A stretch of DNA of 64,000 nucleotides from Xanthobacter sp. NM-25 (GTDB lineage Bacteria > Pseudomonadota > Alphaproteobacteria > Rhizobiales > Xanthobacteraceae), in the NCBI RefSeq assembly GCF_022138605.1, contig NZ_JACBFS010000004.1, positions 372,001-436,000 on the forward strand, in the 5' to 3' direction. Shown piece after piece: positions 42,713 to 51,261 of the stretch; position 1 is the first letter of the stretch, and every line of letters starts with the position of its first letter. A program made the translations under genes and the position numbers. The notes under the pieces are model-generated. The model had not been told where the DNA came from, ran no database searches, and saw only the letters and a list, made by a program, of their open reading frames with translations.

Positions 42713-44638
42713 ATGTACGTGGCCAGCCTCAAGATCGAGAATTTCCGGCAGTTCGGGGAAAACGAGCACGCGGTCGAGTTTGTCTTCTCGCCCGGCTTCA
42801 ATCTGCTGGTTGGCGAGAATGACGCCGGCAAAACAACGGTCGTGGACGCCCTGCGTCATCTACTTTGGACCACGAGCCAGGACTACCATCGTTTGACGGT
42901 CGACGACTTCCACGTGTCGGGCGCCGAGCGCGCCGAAACTCTCTCAATCTCGGCGATCCTACGTGGCCTGACGACGCCCGAGCAGGCAACGTTCCTTGAG
43001 TACCTGACCACCAGCCCCGGCGAGACGCCGCACCTGTCGGTCTCCCTGACCGCGAGCAGGTTAGACGGCGGAACGGCCGCGAAGGGGAGAATCGCCGTCA
43101 GCTTCCGCGCCGGCGCCCTGGGCTCTGGTCCGCCGATCGAAGGCACCATACGCGAGTTTCTACGTACGACATATCTTCGGCCACTACGAGACGCAGAGGC
43201 AGAGCTCACGGCAGGCCGAGGATCACGCCTTTCTCAAATCCTGGCGTCACATCCCGAGTTCGCGGGCCAGCACGTCAGCGACTACCAAGACGGGGGGCCC
43301 CCGCCAGCGACGCTCGTCGGTATCATGGCTCAGGCCGAGGCGTTGATTCAGGCTAACCCGGTCGTCACCAGTGTCCGCGACACGATCAATCGCGAGTTCC
43401 TCGCTAGCCTCTCCCTGGCTGCGGACCCCTTGGCGGCGGCCATTTCCGTCGCGAGGCGTACGGATCTGCAACAGGTTCTCGAAAAGCTCGAGCTCGCGTT
43501 GGGATCGAGGGCCGGGGTGCAATTGCCGACGCGGCGGGGCTTGGGCCTGAACAACGTGTTGTTCATGGCGACGGAGCTCCTATTGCTTGGAGCCGCCGAG
43601 GGCATGCCTCTGCTCTTGATCGAAGAGCCGGAGGCTCATCTCCACCCACAAATGCAGTTGCGGTTGATGGAGCTGCTGGAGCTGCGGTCCAAGCCCGGCC
43701 CCGGTCGGGTTCAGGTCATTGCGACAACCCACAGCCCTGCCCTGGCGGCCAAGGCCGATATTGAGGCGATCACTTTGCTCGCCGATCACAAGGCCTTCCC
43801 CCTCGACCACAAAAGCACGGCGCTTGAGAAGGCAGACTATGCGTTCCTGCGACGTTTTCTCGACGTCACCAAGGCCAACCTGTTCTTCGCCAGGTCTGTC
43901 ATCATCGTCGAAGGTGATGCTGAGAACATCCTGCTTCCGGCGCTCGCCGAAGGTTTGGGGCGGCCGCTCGCAAAGTACGGCGTATCGATCGTCAACGTCG
44001 GACATCGAGGGCTTTTCCGGTACGCGCGCATCTTCCAGCGCACCGACGGAACGACCTCCCCGATCCGGGTCGCCTGCTTGACCGACCGGGATTTCCCGAC
44101 TGCGGCTAGCGCGGCTTATGTGCCGCCTCCCGCCCCCCCAGGGCCGGGGGAGGCCGCCCGAAGAAAGTTCGAGAACGATTTCACTGTGGAGGAACTGGAA
44201 GCCGCGGTCGCTGGCCTTAAGGCGCGTGACGGCGGTTCCGTGCGGACGTTTGTGTCGCCGCGCTGGACACTGGAGCATGACATTGCGGCGGCCGGACTTG
44301 GCCAGCTCAGTCACCGTGCGATCCGCATGGCGAGGCGGGCCAAGGACAAGAACGATGTCCTGACTGATCAGGAAATCGCCCACCAGATTCAGACGGCGGA
44401 TGCGGAGTTTGCGGGCTGGCAGGCGCAGGAGCTAGCCAGTGACGAGATCGCCGCGCGCATCTATCGGTCGCTCTTTGATAAACGGGCGTCGAAAGTTGAG
44501 GCGGCACACTACTTGGCCGCCGAGATTCCCAAGCAGGATTGGGAGCCGGAGAATCTAGCACGGAGGCTGCCGAGATACTTGGTGGAGGCGATAGAGTACG
44601 TCACCGAGCCCATCGAGCGGATTGAGGACGTCATCTGA
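42713..44638 (+). CDS. gajA: GajA-like OLD-family ATP-dependent nuclease
   Basis: This 641-residue protein has an ABC/SMC-like ATPase domain with Walker A GENDAGKTT (residues 34-42), Walker B LLIEEPEAHLHP (Glu304-Glu305) and TTHSP switch (338-342). A C-terminal TOPRIM nuclease domain has VEGDAE (Glu400) and TDRD (458-460). This is the class 2 OLD architecture. It directly precedes and overlaps (TGATG) a UvrD-like helicase gene, the defining pair of the Gabija anti-phage system, in which GajA nicks DNA when nucleotide pools fall. An upstream TTG at 42686 is also open; ATG 42713 gives the family start (YVASLKIENFRQF). Confidence 0.85.
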   Translation: MYVASLKIENFRQFGENEHAVEFVFSPGFNLLVGENDAGKTTVVDALRHLLWTTSQDYHRLTVDDFHVSGAERAETLSISAILRGLTTPEQATFLEYLTTSPGETPHLSVSLTASRLDGGTAAKGRIAVSFRAGALGSGPPIEGTIREFLRTTYLRPLRDAEAELTAGRGSRLSQILASHPEFAGQHVSDYQDGGPPPATLVGIMAQAEALIQANPVVTSVRDTINREFLASLSLAADPLAAAISVARRTDLQQVLEKLELALGSRAGVQLPTRRGLGLNNVLFMATELLLLGAAEGMPLLLIEEPEAHLHPQMQLRLMELLELRSKPGPGRVQVIATTHSPALAAKADIEAITLLADHKAFPLDHKSTALEKADYAFLRRFLDVTKANLFFARSVIIVEGDAENILLPALAEGLGRPLAKYGVSIVNVGHRGLFRYARIFQRTDGTTSPIRVACLTDRDFPTAASAAYVPPPAPPGPGEAARRKFENDFTVEELEAAVAGLKARDGGSVRTFVSPRWTLEHDIAAAGLGQLSHRAIRMARRAKDKNDVLTDQEIAHQIQTADAEFAGWQAQELASDEIAARIYRSLFDKRASKVEAAHYLAAEIPKQDWEPENLARRLPRYLVEAIEYVTEPIERIEDVI

Positions 44639-46560
44639 TGCCCTTACCGTTTCCCATCGAGCGCAGCGACGTGGCTGAGGTCGAAAGCCTTCTCGGTTGC
44701 GATTTTGGGTCCGACGCCCAACTCAGAGCCCTGTGCCACGAGGATAGCGTGGACATCCAGGCGGCTCCAGGTAGCGGCAAGACGACCTTGCTCGTGGCCA
44801 AGCTCGCGATCCTCGCGCGAAAGTGGACCTCGCGGTCACAAGGTGTGTGTGTTCTATCTCACACCAACGTCGCGCGGCAGGAAGTCGAAGCCCGGCTCGC
44901 CAAGGACGCCCATGGTCGTCGTCTGCTAGGTCACCCTCATTTCATCGGCACATTCCAAGCGTTCGCGCATCAGTACCTTGCCCTCCCTTTTCTACGCGGT
45001 TCCGGTCGTGAGCCCCGCTTTATCGACGACGGGCACTTCGCAGCAGCGATCCGGGCTCGGCCGAAGGCTTGGCACATCAACAATTACCTCCAGAACCATC
45101 CGGCCACAGCCGACACACTGCTGACGACCCTCCGTTTCGAAGGACCTGACCTGACTGTCGGCTGTGAGGCCACTCTTCCGCAGGCCGGCACGCCGACCGG
45201 GCGGGCGTTCCGGGCGCTCAAGTCCGCTATGGCCGACGATGGATATTTCCGGTTCCAAGATATGTTCGCCTATGCCAGCCGGGCCATCCGCGATGTGCCC
45301 GGACTGATCGACGTCGTGCGAAATCGGTTCCCCTGTGTCTTCATCGACGAGATGCAGGACACGGATACCCTGCAGCATGCATTTGTCACATCGATCTTTG
45401 GAGATGAGACGGTCGTCCAGCGCTTCGGTGACCAGAACCAAGCCATCTTCCACGATGTTGTCGATGCCGATGCCGTCACTGGGTTCCCTCGAGCGGGCTA
45501 TATCGACTTGGTGCAGAGCCGGCGCTTTGGGACGCACATTGCACGAGCGGCTTCGACCATCACCGTGCGCGCACCACAGGAAATCCAGGGAACCGTCCGC
45601 GAGCCCGAGAAGCGTCACACCATCTTCGCCTTCGAGCAGGGCGCGATCGGCCAGGTCCTCCCTGCATTTGGCGACCTTCTGTTCGAAGAATACCCCGATG
45701 GGTTTCCCCGAGGCTTTGTCGCCAAGGCTGTTGCCGGTCGCAAGACTGGGGCGGGCCAGAACATGCCGCGCCACCTTGGCGACTACTGGCCGCCCTTCGC
45801 CGCCGGGCACGCCGGCTCGCAGGCCAGCTTCTCGAACCTCGCGGACTATGCGCGCCGCGCGCAGATGTTGCTCACCGAGGCCTGTGATTGTGCGCCGGCG
45901 GCCGATGCGATCTGGGACGGCCTGTTGGCACTCGCTCATCGCGGCAACATTGCCCACGGGACACCAAGACTGACGAAGCGGGGCCTTTTGGCCGCGCTTG
46001 ACGCCGCCGATCCGGCTGCCGGATTGGCATTACGCTTGGTGGCTCACCGCCTGTGTTTCAGCGTGGATTCGGGCGATGCAGACGCTTGGCCGCAGACCGC
46101 CCAGGAGATTGAAAACGCGCTCAGGCTCTTGATGCTTGCCCCGCCTCCTCAAGCGTTCGCCGACTTCCTCGCTTGGGTGCCCGACGGCGCTGCCGCCGCG
46201 GTCGTCGGCCGCTCACGGCAGAACATCGTGCGCCACGTCAGTGACGATCGCTCAGTTGAGATAGCCCTTTCGACTATTCACGGTGTGAAGGGCGAGACGC
46301 ACAGCGCTACGCTCGTTCTATCGACGCCGAGCCGAAGGATGTTCGATTTGAAGGAAGCCATCGGCCCGCTCACAGGCACGGGCGATGCACGGCGGCGCGA
46401 GAGACAGACTGTCGCCAGGCAACTGACCCTCGTTTTCGTGGGGATGACTAGGCCTTCCCAACTGCTCTGTCTTGCGATGCCTCTCGACCACCTAGAGGCC
46501 AATGAGATCGCGGCGCTCGAAGGTAACGGCTGGCGAGTTCATACGCTCCGGGCTGGCTGA
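44638..46560 (+). CDS. gajB: GajB-like UvrD/Rep-type helicase
   Basis: This 640-residue superfamily 1A helicase has motif I APGSGKTT (residues 43-50), motif Ia LSHTNVAR, motif II FIDEMQDTD (DEMQD 237-241), motif III FGDQNQAIF, motif V STIHGVKGETH and motif VI VFVGMTRPSQLL. Its start codon overlaps the gajA stop (TGATG), so translation is coupled. In characterised Gabija systems GajB binds GajA and senses single-stranded DNA or termini released during phage replication. The insertion between motifs III and V is longer than in UvrD, as for other GajB proteins. It is the last gene of the putative four-gene operon. Confidence 0.87.
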   Translation: MPLPFPIERSDVAEVESLLGCDFGSDAQLRALCHEDSVDIQAAPGSGKTTLLVAKLAILARKWTSRSQGVCVLSHTNVARQEVEARLAKDAHGRRLLGHPHFIGTFQAFAHQYLALPFLRGSGREPRFIDDGHFAAAIRARPKAWHINNYLQNHPATADTLLTTLRFEGPDLTVGCEATLPQAGTPTGRAFRALKSAMADDGYFRFQDMFAYASRAIRDVPGLIDVVRNRFPCVFIDEMQDTDTLQHAFVTSIFGDETVVQRFGDQNQAIFHDVVDADAVTGFPRAGYIDLVQSRRFGTHIARAASTITVRAPQEIQGTVREPEKRHTIFAFEQGAIGQVLPAFGDLLFEEYPDGFPRGFVAKAVAGRKTGAGQNMPRHLGDYWPPFAAGHAGSQASFSNLADYARRAQMLLTEACDCAPAADAIWDGLLALAHRGNIAHGTPRLTKRGLLAALDAADPAAGLALRLVAHRLCFSVDSGDADAWPQTAQEIENALRLLMLAPPPQAFADFLAWVPDGAAAAVVGRSRQNIVRHVSDDRSVEIALSTIHGVKGETHSATLVLSTPSRRMFDLKEAIGPLTGTGDARRRERQTVARQLTLVFVGMTRPSQLLCLAMPLDHLEANEIAALEGNGWRVHTLRAG

Positions 46561-46725
46561 CATCATCGGTTTAAATTCGCTCAGCAACGATCAGAGCCGG
46601 TCGTAGGCGTCGATCCGACGGAGAACGGCTGAGCTCCTCACCGCCTGCACCGTCCCAAGACCATACCGCGAGCTGCGCTCGCTTTGTCCTGATCGGCTGC
46701 GGCTGAAGCCTTGCCGATCCCGAAA

Positions 46726-46755
46726 GGGGAGAGATGGTCTTAGCCCTCTCTCCCC
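46726..46755. terminator. Inverted repeat downstream of gajB
   Basis: Arms GGGGAGAGA and TCTCTCCCC (9 bases, perfect) flank a 12-base loop. It lies 165 bases after the gajB stop inside a 404-base gap (46561-46964) with no convincing gene, and it may end the defence operon transcript. Confidence 0.4.
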
Positions 46756-46912
46756 CGCGACCGCCGCCTGCGCGAGGGCGGGGCCGCGCGCTCGCAAGGC
46801 GGCGCATGGCTACCATTGTCCCAACCGTTCCGATCCACCCCGCTCGCGGCGCAGCCCAGCCCTGCTCGCCGGCAGCCGCCCCCCTCTCTGCCGCGCGCTC
46901 ACGCGCCCCCGG

Positions 46913-46936
46913 AAGGCATGTCGGAGGACATGCCTT
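46913..46936 (+). promoter_or_regulatory. Leader hairpin of the ParB-like gene
   Basis: AAGGCATGTC-GGAG-GACATGCCTT is a perfect 10-base stem with a GGAG tetraloop, ending 28 bases before the ATG. The GGAG in the loop looks like a ribosome-binding sequence but is too far from the start. It may be an RNA element or a ParB-type DNA site. Confidence 0.5.
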
Positions 46937-46964
46937 CGGCATTTACGGAGAAAGGATCGGAACA

Positions 46965-49145
46965 ATGGCCAGAACATCGAAGAAGGCACGGGCCGTCACC
47001 GAGACGATGGCGGATCAGGTTGCGGATGCGGAAGTCCGTAGCATTGGGGAAACGGCGAAAGAAATCGTCGGCGCGCTGCCCGCACCGGAGGCGGAGGCCG
47101 CGAGCGGCGCGGCGGATTTCATTCCGCTCAACAAGTTGAAGAAGTCGCCGCGCAATGCCCGCAAGACCCCGCACAGCGAAGCGACCATCGAGGCGCTGGC
47201 CGCCAGCATCGCCGTCAAGGGTATGCTGCAAAACCTTGTGGTGGAGCCCGAGCTTGATGCAGCGGGAGAGCCCACCGACAGCTATTTCGTGACGGTGGGC
47301 GAAGGCCGCAGGCTTGCCCAGCTTCTCCGCGTGAAGCGCAAGGAGATCAGGAAGACCGAGCCGGTGCGCTGCGTCATCGACACGGCGAATGACCCGCACG
47401 AGATCAGCCTTGACGAGAACGTCACCCGCGAGGCGATGCATCCGGCCGACCAGTTCGAGGCGTTCCGCGAGCTTGCGGAAAATCGCGGGTGGGGAGCGGA
47501 GGAGATCGCCGCCCGCTTCGGCGTGACGGCGCATGTGGTGCGCCAGCGCCTGCGGCTCGGCGCTGTCAGCCCCAAGCTGTTGCAGGTGTACCGCGACGGC
47601 GGCTTGAACCTCGACCAGTTGATGGCCTTCGCCCTCACCGAGGATCACGGGCGGCAGGAGCAGGTTTTTGCGAACCTCTCCTACAACCGCGAGCCGTGGA
47701 TCATCCGCCGCGACCTCACCAAGGCACACATTCCGGCAACGGATCGCCGGGCGATCTTCGTCGGCCCGGAGGAATACACCGAGGCGGGCGGCACCATCCT
47801 GCGCGACCTATTCACCGAGGATCGCGGCGGCTTCTACGAGGATGCCGCGCTGCTGGACCGGCTCGTCACCGGGAAGCTGGAGCGGATCGGCGCCGAGGTT
47901 CAGGCGGAAGGCTGGAAGTGGGTCTCGGTCCACATCGACTATCCCCATGCCCACGGCCAGCGCCGCGCCTATCCGCAGCCGGTGGAGCTTTCCGAGGAAG
48001 ATGCCGCCGCCTATGCCGCCGCGCAGGAGGAATACAACCGGCTGTCGGAGGAATGGGACGGCGCAGAGGAGCTTCCCCCGGAGGCGGACGAGCGGTTCGG
48101 GGTGCTTGAAGCGGACATGGAGCGCATAGACGCGCTCCGGCACATCTATGACCCGGACGACGTCGCGCGCGGAGGCGTGTTGGTCGTGCTGTCGCATGAC
48201 GGCACTGCCCGCATCGAGCGCGGCTTCATCCGGGCCGGGGACGAGAAGCCCGAGCCGGAAGAAACCGCAGAGAACATGCGCGTCACCGAGGATGGCGAGA
48301 TCATCGAGGACGGCACGGATGACAAGGATGGAAACCCCGTTTCCGCGCTCGACGCCGAGGACGAGGATACCGAGGATGCGGGCAAGCCGCTCTCTGACCT
48401 TCTCGTGCGGGACCTCACCGCTCACCGCACGCTCGGCCTGCGCCTCGCCCTTGGTGAGCAGCCGGACATGGCGCTGGTCGTCGTCACCCATGCCCTCGCC
48501 GCGCAGACCTTCTATCGCGGCGCGGAAGCGACGTGCCTCGAAATCCGGCCGACGAGCAGCACCCTCACCGGGCACGCGGACGGCATCGAGGACACGGCGC
48601 CGGCGAAGGCACTAGCGGATCGTCATGCCGGATGGGCAGCGGATATGCCGTGCGATGTGGCTGACCTGTGGGGCTTCATCGCCGCGCTGGATCAGGCGAG
48701 CGTGCTGGCGCTGTTTGCCCATTGCGCTTCACTCACCGTCAATGCGGTGAGGCTGCCCTGGGACCGCAAGCCCCGCGTCCATGAGACAGCGGATCGGCTA
48801 GCGACCGCGCTTGCCCTCGACATGACGGCGCACTGGACGCCCACGGCACGGACCTACCTCAGTCGAGTGACTAAGGCACACATCGCCGCCGCCGTGCGGG
48901 AAGCCGTCAGCGATGAGGCCGCCGACCGGATCGCCGGCATGAAAAAGCAGCCCATGGCGGAAGCCGCCGAGCAGCTTGTCGCCGCCACCGGATGGCTCCC
49001 CGCACTCCTGCGCACCGAACGGCCCGCATGGCTGGATGCCCCGGAGGCTGAAGCCGGCGCGGTCCTAAATGCGCCGACCGCAGCCAGTCGCGACGATACC
49101 GGCACGGTCGAGGACGGCGCAGCCTTCAACCACGCCGCCGAGTGA
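46965..49145 (+). CDS. Large ParB/RepB-family partition-like protein
   Basis: This 726-residue protein has a basic, low-complexity N-terminus. Residues about 50-150 are a ParB/Srx N-domain (IPLNKLKKSPRNARKTPHSEATIEALAASIAVKGMLQNLVVEP, FVTVGEGRRLAQLLRVKR, SLDENVTREAMHPADQFEAFREL) and about 165-230 an HTH (WGAEEIAARFGVTAHVVRQRLRLGAVSPKLLQVY). A long acidic and Ala-rich C-terminal region (about 340-726) is not found in chromosomal ParB (about 300 residues). Such long ParB-like proteins are typical of alphaproteobacterial plasmids and integrative elements; no ParA is adjacent. AAAGGA lies about 9 bases before ATG 46965. Confidence 0.85.
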   Translation: MARTSKKARAVTETMADQVADAEVRSIGETAKEIVGALPAPEAEAASGAADFIPLNKLKKSPRNARKTPHSEATIEALAASIAVKGMLQNLVVEPELDAAGEPTDSYFVTVGEGRRLAQLLRVKRKEIRKTEPVRCVIDTANDPHEISLDENVTREAMHPADQFEAFRELAENRGWGAEEIAARFGVTAHVVRQRLRLGAVSPKLLQVYRDGGLNLDQLMAFALTEDHGRQEQVFANLSYNREPWIIRRDLTKAHIPATDRRAIFVGPEEYTEAGGTILRDLFTEDRGGFYEDAALLDRLVTGKLERIGAEVQAEGWKWVSVHIDYPHAHGQRRAYPQPVELSEEDAAAYAAAQEEYNRLSEEWDGAEELPPEADERFGVLEADMERIDALRHIYDPDDVARGGVLVVLSHDGTARIERGFIRAGDEKPEPEETAENMRVTEDGEIIEDGTDDKDGNPVSALDAEDEDTEDAGKPLSDLLVRDLTAHRTLGLRLALGEQPDMALVVVTHALAAQTFYRGAEATCLEIRPTSSTLTGHADGIEDTAPAKALADRHAGWAADMPCDVADLWGFIAALDQASVLALFAHCASLTVNAVRLPWDRKPRVHETADRLATALALDMTAHWTPTARTYLSRVTKAHIAAAVREAVSDEAADRIAGMKKQPMAEAAEQLVAATGWLPALLRTERPAWLDAPEAEAGAVLNAPTAASRDDTGTVEDGAAFNHAAE

Positions 49146-49152
49146 GCCCAAC

Positions 49153-49180
49153 GGCCGGAGCCGCTTCGGCGGTTCCGGCC
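49153..49180 (+). terminator. Hairpin with TTCG loop after the ParB-like gene
   Basis: Twelve-base arms (GGCCGGAGCCGC against GCGGTTCCGGCC, one G-T pair) close a TTCG tetraloop 7 bases after the stop at 49145. It is very stable but lacks a T-run. Confidence 0.55.
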
Positions 49181-49205
49181 AGTCTCTCGACAGCATCGAG
49201 AATTT

Positions 49206-49234
49206 TCCGGCCGCGCCGGTACGGCGCGGCCGGA
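49206..49234. repeat. 13-base perfect hairpin between ParB-like and PAS-like genes
   Basis: TCCGGCCGCGCCG and its exact complement are separated by GTA. Preceded by AATTTT on the plus strand. Second of three strong stems in this convergent region. Confidence 0.5.
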
Positions 49235-49314
49235 GACCTCGACTGCGCGAGAGCAGGAACCATAACCATGAGAAGCTATATCGAGCAGCGATCGCAATGA
49301 TGATCGCTCCGTTT

Positions 49315-49342
49315 CCTGAAATCCGCTTTTGCGGATTTCAGG
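49315..49342. repeat. 12-base perfect hairpin overlapping a stop codon
   Basis: CCTGAAATCCGC-TTTT-GCGGATTTCAGG spans the stop codon (49338-49340) of the minus-strand PAS-like gene. Third stem of the convergent region; it could be a terminator or a mobile-element-associated palindrome. Confidence 0.55.
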
Positions 49343-49775
49343 CGGCCTTGACGATGCCGACCACAACGCCCGCCACAGCGCCGGCCTCGTCGGCAAACGG
49401 CAAATAGAGCCGGACGATGCGGGCAGACCCACCCGGAAGCTGCGCCTGGTCTTCCATCATCAGCGTGCGCCCGGATGCGAGAACGATGGCCGCCTCATTG
49501 TCCGCATCCGCGCTCGACGGCGTGAGCCGGCCGACCGGCTCGCCGGCCAAAGCAACTCCATAGAGCCGGTCGACATCCTTGCCGCTGCGCTCGATCCTCA
49601 GCGGCTCATCCGATTCGGACGGGCGCCGGATCACGACGATCACATCATCCAGATCGGCCAGACGCTCGGTGATATTTCCAGCCAGCGGCATGGCTGCGCC
49701 TTCACCGCGCGCAAGCCAGACGCGATAAAGCTGACCTAGCGCTGGATGTCGGTCCGCCAACAATCGAGAATCCAT
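49338..49775 (-). CDS. PAS-like small sensor protein
   Basis: About 145 residues. The layout (LGQLYRVWLARGEGAAMPLAGNITERLADLDDVIVVIRR, LRIERSGKDVDRLYGVALAGEPVGRLTP, RTLMMEDQAQLPGGSARIVRLYLPFADEAGAVAGVVVGI) is that of a minimal PAS domain of the type abundant in alphaproteobacteria, with the typical closing strand calling for cofactor or ligand binding. There is no output domain or membrane segment. It diverges from the XRE regulator and shares a palindrome-containing 95-base promoter region with it. Its stop lies inside a 28-base hairpin. Ligand and partner are unknown. Confidence 0.65.
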   Translation of the reverse strand: MDSRLLADRHPALGQLYRVWLARGEGAAMPLAGNITERLADLDDVIVVIRRPSESDEPLRIERSGKDVDRLYGVALAGEPVGRLTPSSADADNEAAIVLASGRTLMMEDQAQLPGGSARIVRLYLPFADEAGAVAGVVVGIVKAA

Positions 49776-49798
49776 GCCGGAATCCGTCGTGCCAAGGC

Positions 49799-49817
49799 TA
49801 ACCAGATTTTCTGGTTA
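49799..49817. promoter_or_regulatory. Palindrome between PAS-like and XRE genes
   Basis: TAACCAGA-TTT-TCTGGTTA, perfect 8-base arms, lies between divergent starts (49775 and 49871). It is a likely operator for the XRE protein. Confidence 0.6.
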
Positions 49818-49870
49818 TCTGTATTTCGGTTTAATTGATCTGCCGGTTTCGTCAATGACCGGCAGGGCAT

Positions 49871-50137
49871 ATGCAAAAAACGCTTCGCTCGCCAAGGCAT
49901 ATGCGTCTGGTTCAGCTCATCGTCGACAAGCGCCGGGAGGCCGGCATGAGCCAGTCCGATCTGGCCGAAGCGCTCGGCCGATACCAGTCCGTCGTTGCCG
50001 CCATCGAATCCGGCGGCCGTCGCATCGATGTCGTCGAGTTCCTTGAGTTGGCCGAAACGATCGGCTTCGATCCCCATGACGTCATCCGCGAGGTATCTGC
50101 AATTGCGACGAAGCGTAAAGCGAAGCGAAAGACGTGA
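49871..50137 (+). CDS. XRE-family HTH regulator
   Basis: This 88-residue Cro/C1-type protein consists almost only of the DNA-binding domain: LIVDKRREAGMSQSDLAEALGRYQSVVAAIESGGRRIDVVEFLELAETIGFDPHDVI, followed by a basic tail (KRKAKRKT). It is typical of control proteins on mobile elements or of restriction/antitoxin regulators. An ATG 30 bases downstream (49901) could also be used and would give a more standard N-terminus. A palindrome just upstream suggests autoregulation and control of the divergent PAS-like gene. Confidence 0.85.
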   Translation: MQKTLRSPRHMRLVQLIVDKRREAGMSQSDLAEALGRYQSVVAAIESGGRRIDVVEFLELAETIGFDPHDVIREVSAIATKRKAKRKT

Positions 50138-50404
50138 TGATCGAACATCAGTGCAATTATCCCAACGCTGACAAATTCTCACCCCCTATATTTTTGAGAT
50201 GCTAGGCATCGCCCTTCGGGTCGGGCTCTACGCCTCCTGCGGTGGCTCCCGAAGCCCCTTCCGGGTTTTCGCCTCCGGTAACAATCCCTTCTATAATCGG
50301 ACCTCGGACATCAAGGCACGACCGCCTTGTTCAAATCAGTCAATGAAGAGAGGCACCTGGCCCGAACCTTCGCTTGGTTGAACTGGCTATTGCGGGCATA
50401 ACCA
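50138..50404. other. Non-coding stretch left of the IS element
   Basis: This stretch of 267 bases has no gene I can support. A short open frame begins near 50199 but lacks a ribosome-binding site and family resemblance, and may be a remnant cut by the IS. Confidence 0.4.
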
Positions 50405-50464
50405 TGTCAATCGGCGTGGAAACCTGACCCCCTATCGGCGCCGAATGTTGACCCCTGTCTGGGG

Positions 50465-50519
50465 CATTGACCCCACTGCCGCGGAGCGTTGATTTGGCGC
50501 AGCGGCAGTGGGGTCAATG
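50465..50519. repeat. Long inverted repeat inside the IS left end
   Basis: CATTGACCCCACTGCCGC (50465-50482) is the exact complement of 50502-50519, with a 19-base loop. It lies just beyond the istB stop and may block transcription entering the IS, as well as containing two transposase-binding TTGACCCC units. Confidence 0.7.
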
Positions 50520-50529
50520 GTGGCGGAGG

Positions 50530-51261
50530 TCAGGCGCGGTTCTTGAAGCGCCAGCTCTCGTTTCCGGTCTCGACGATGTCGCAGTGGTGGGTGAGGCGAT
50601 CGAGGAGCGCCGTGGTCATCTTGGGGTCGTTGAAGACGCTCGGCCACTCGCCGAAGGCAAGGTTGGTGGTGACGATGACCGAGGTCTGTTCGTAGAGCCG
50701 GCTGACGAGGTGGAACAGGAGCTGGCCGCCGGACTGGGCGAAGGGCAGGTAGCCGAGCTCGTCGAGGACGATGAAGTCCTTGCGGGAGAGATAGTCGGCC
50801 ATGCGGCCCTGGCGGCCGGATCGAGCCTCTGCCTCCAGCTTGTTGACGAGGTCGACCACGTTGAAGAAACGCCCCCTTGCGCCGCCTCGGATGGCGGCAC
50901 GCGCGATGGCGATGGCCAGGTGGGTCTTGCCGGTTCCGGTCCCGCCGATTAGCACGACGTTGCGCTGGTGGGCGAGGAAGTTGCCGCCGGCAAGGTCGCG
51001 CACCAGGGTCTCGTTGATGGGGGTGTCGTCGAACACGAAGTCGTCGATGTCCTTGGCGAGGGGCAGCTTGGCGATGGTGATCTGGTACTTGATGGAGCGG
51101 GCCTGCTTCTCGGATATCTCCGCCGACAAAAGGTCGCCGACGATGCGCTGCGGCTCATGCTGGCGTTTGACGGCGGTGGCGATGATCTCGTCGTAGGCGG
51201 CCTTCATGCCATAGAGCTTGAGCTCGCCCATGGCCTCGAGGATCTGGGAACGCTCCATCAT
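50530..51261 (-). CDS. istB: IS21-family helper ATPase IstB
   Basis: This 243-residue AAA+ ATPase assists the IstA transposase in target selection. Walker A is GGTGTGKTHLAIAIARAAI near residue 104 and Walker B is FIVLDELGYLPFAQSGGQLLFHLVSRLYE near 170-185. The N-terminal helix bundle (MMERSQILEAMGELKLYGMKAAYDEI) is typical. It overlaps the istA stop by 4 bases (ATGA). Length is full for the family, so it should be functional. Confidence 0.95.
   Translation of the reverse strand: MMERSQILEAMGELKLYGMKAAYDEIIATAVKRQHEPQRIVGDLLSAEISEKQARSIKYQITIAKLPLAKDIDDFVFDDTPINETLVRDLAGGNFLAHQRNVVLIGGTGTGKTHLAIAIARAAIRGGARGRFFNVVDLVNKLEAEARSGRQGRMADYLSRKDFIVLDELGYLPFAQSGGQLLFHLVSRLYEQTSVIVTTNLAFGEWPSVFNDPKMTTALLDRLTHHCDIVETGNESWRFKNRA

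Noticed and set aside
46571..46942. 123-codon open frame on the minus strand between gajB and the ParB-like gene
   Set aside because: Arg/Ala/Gly-rich translation, no ribosome-binding site, and spans two hairpins; considered non-coding.
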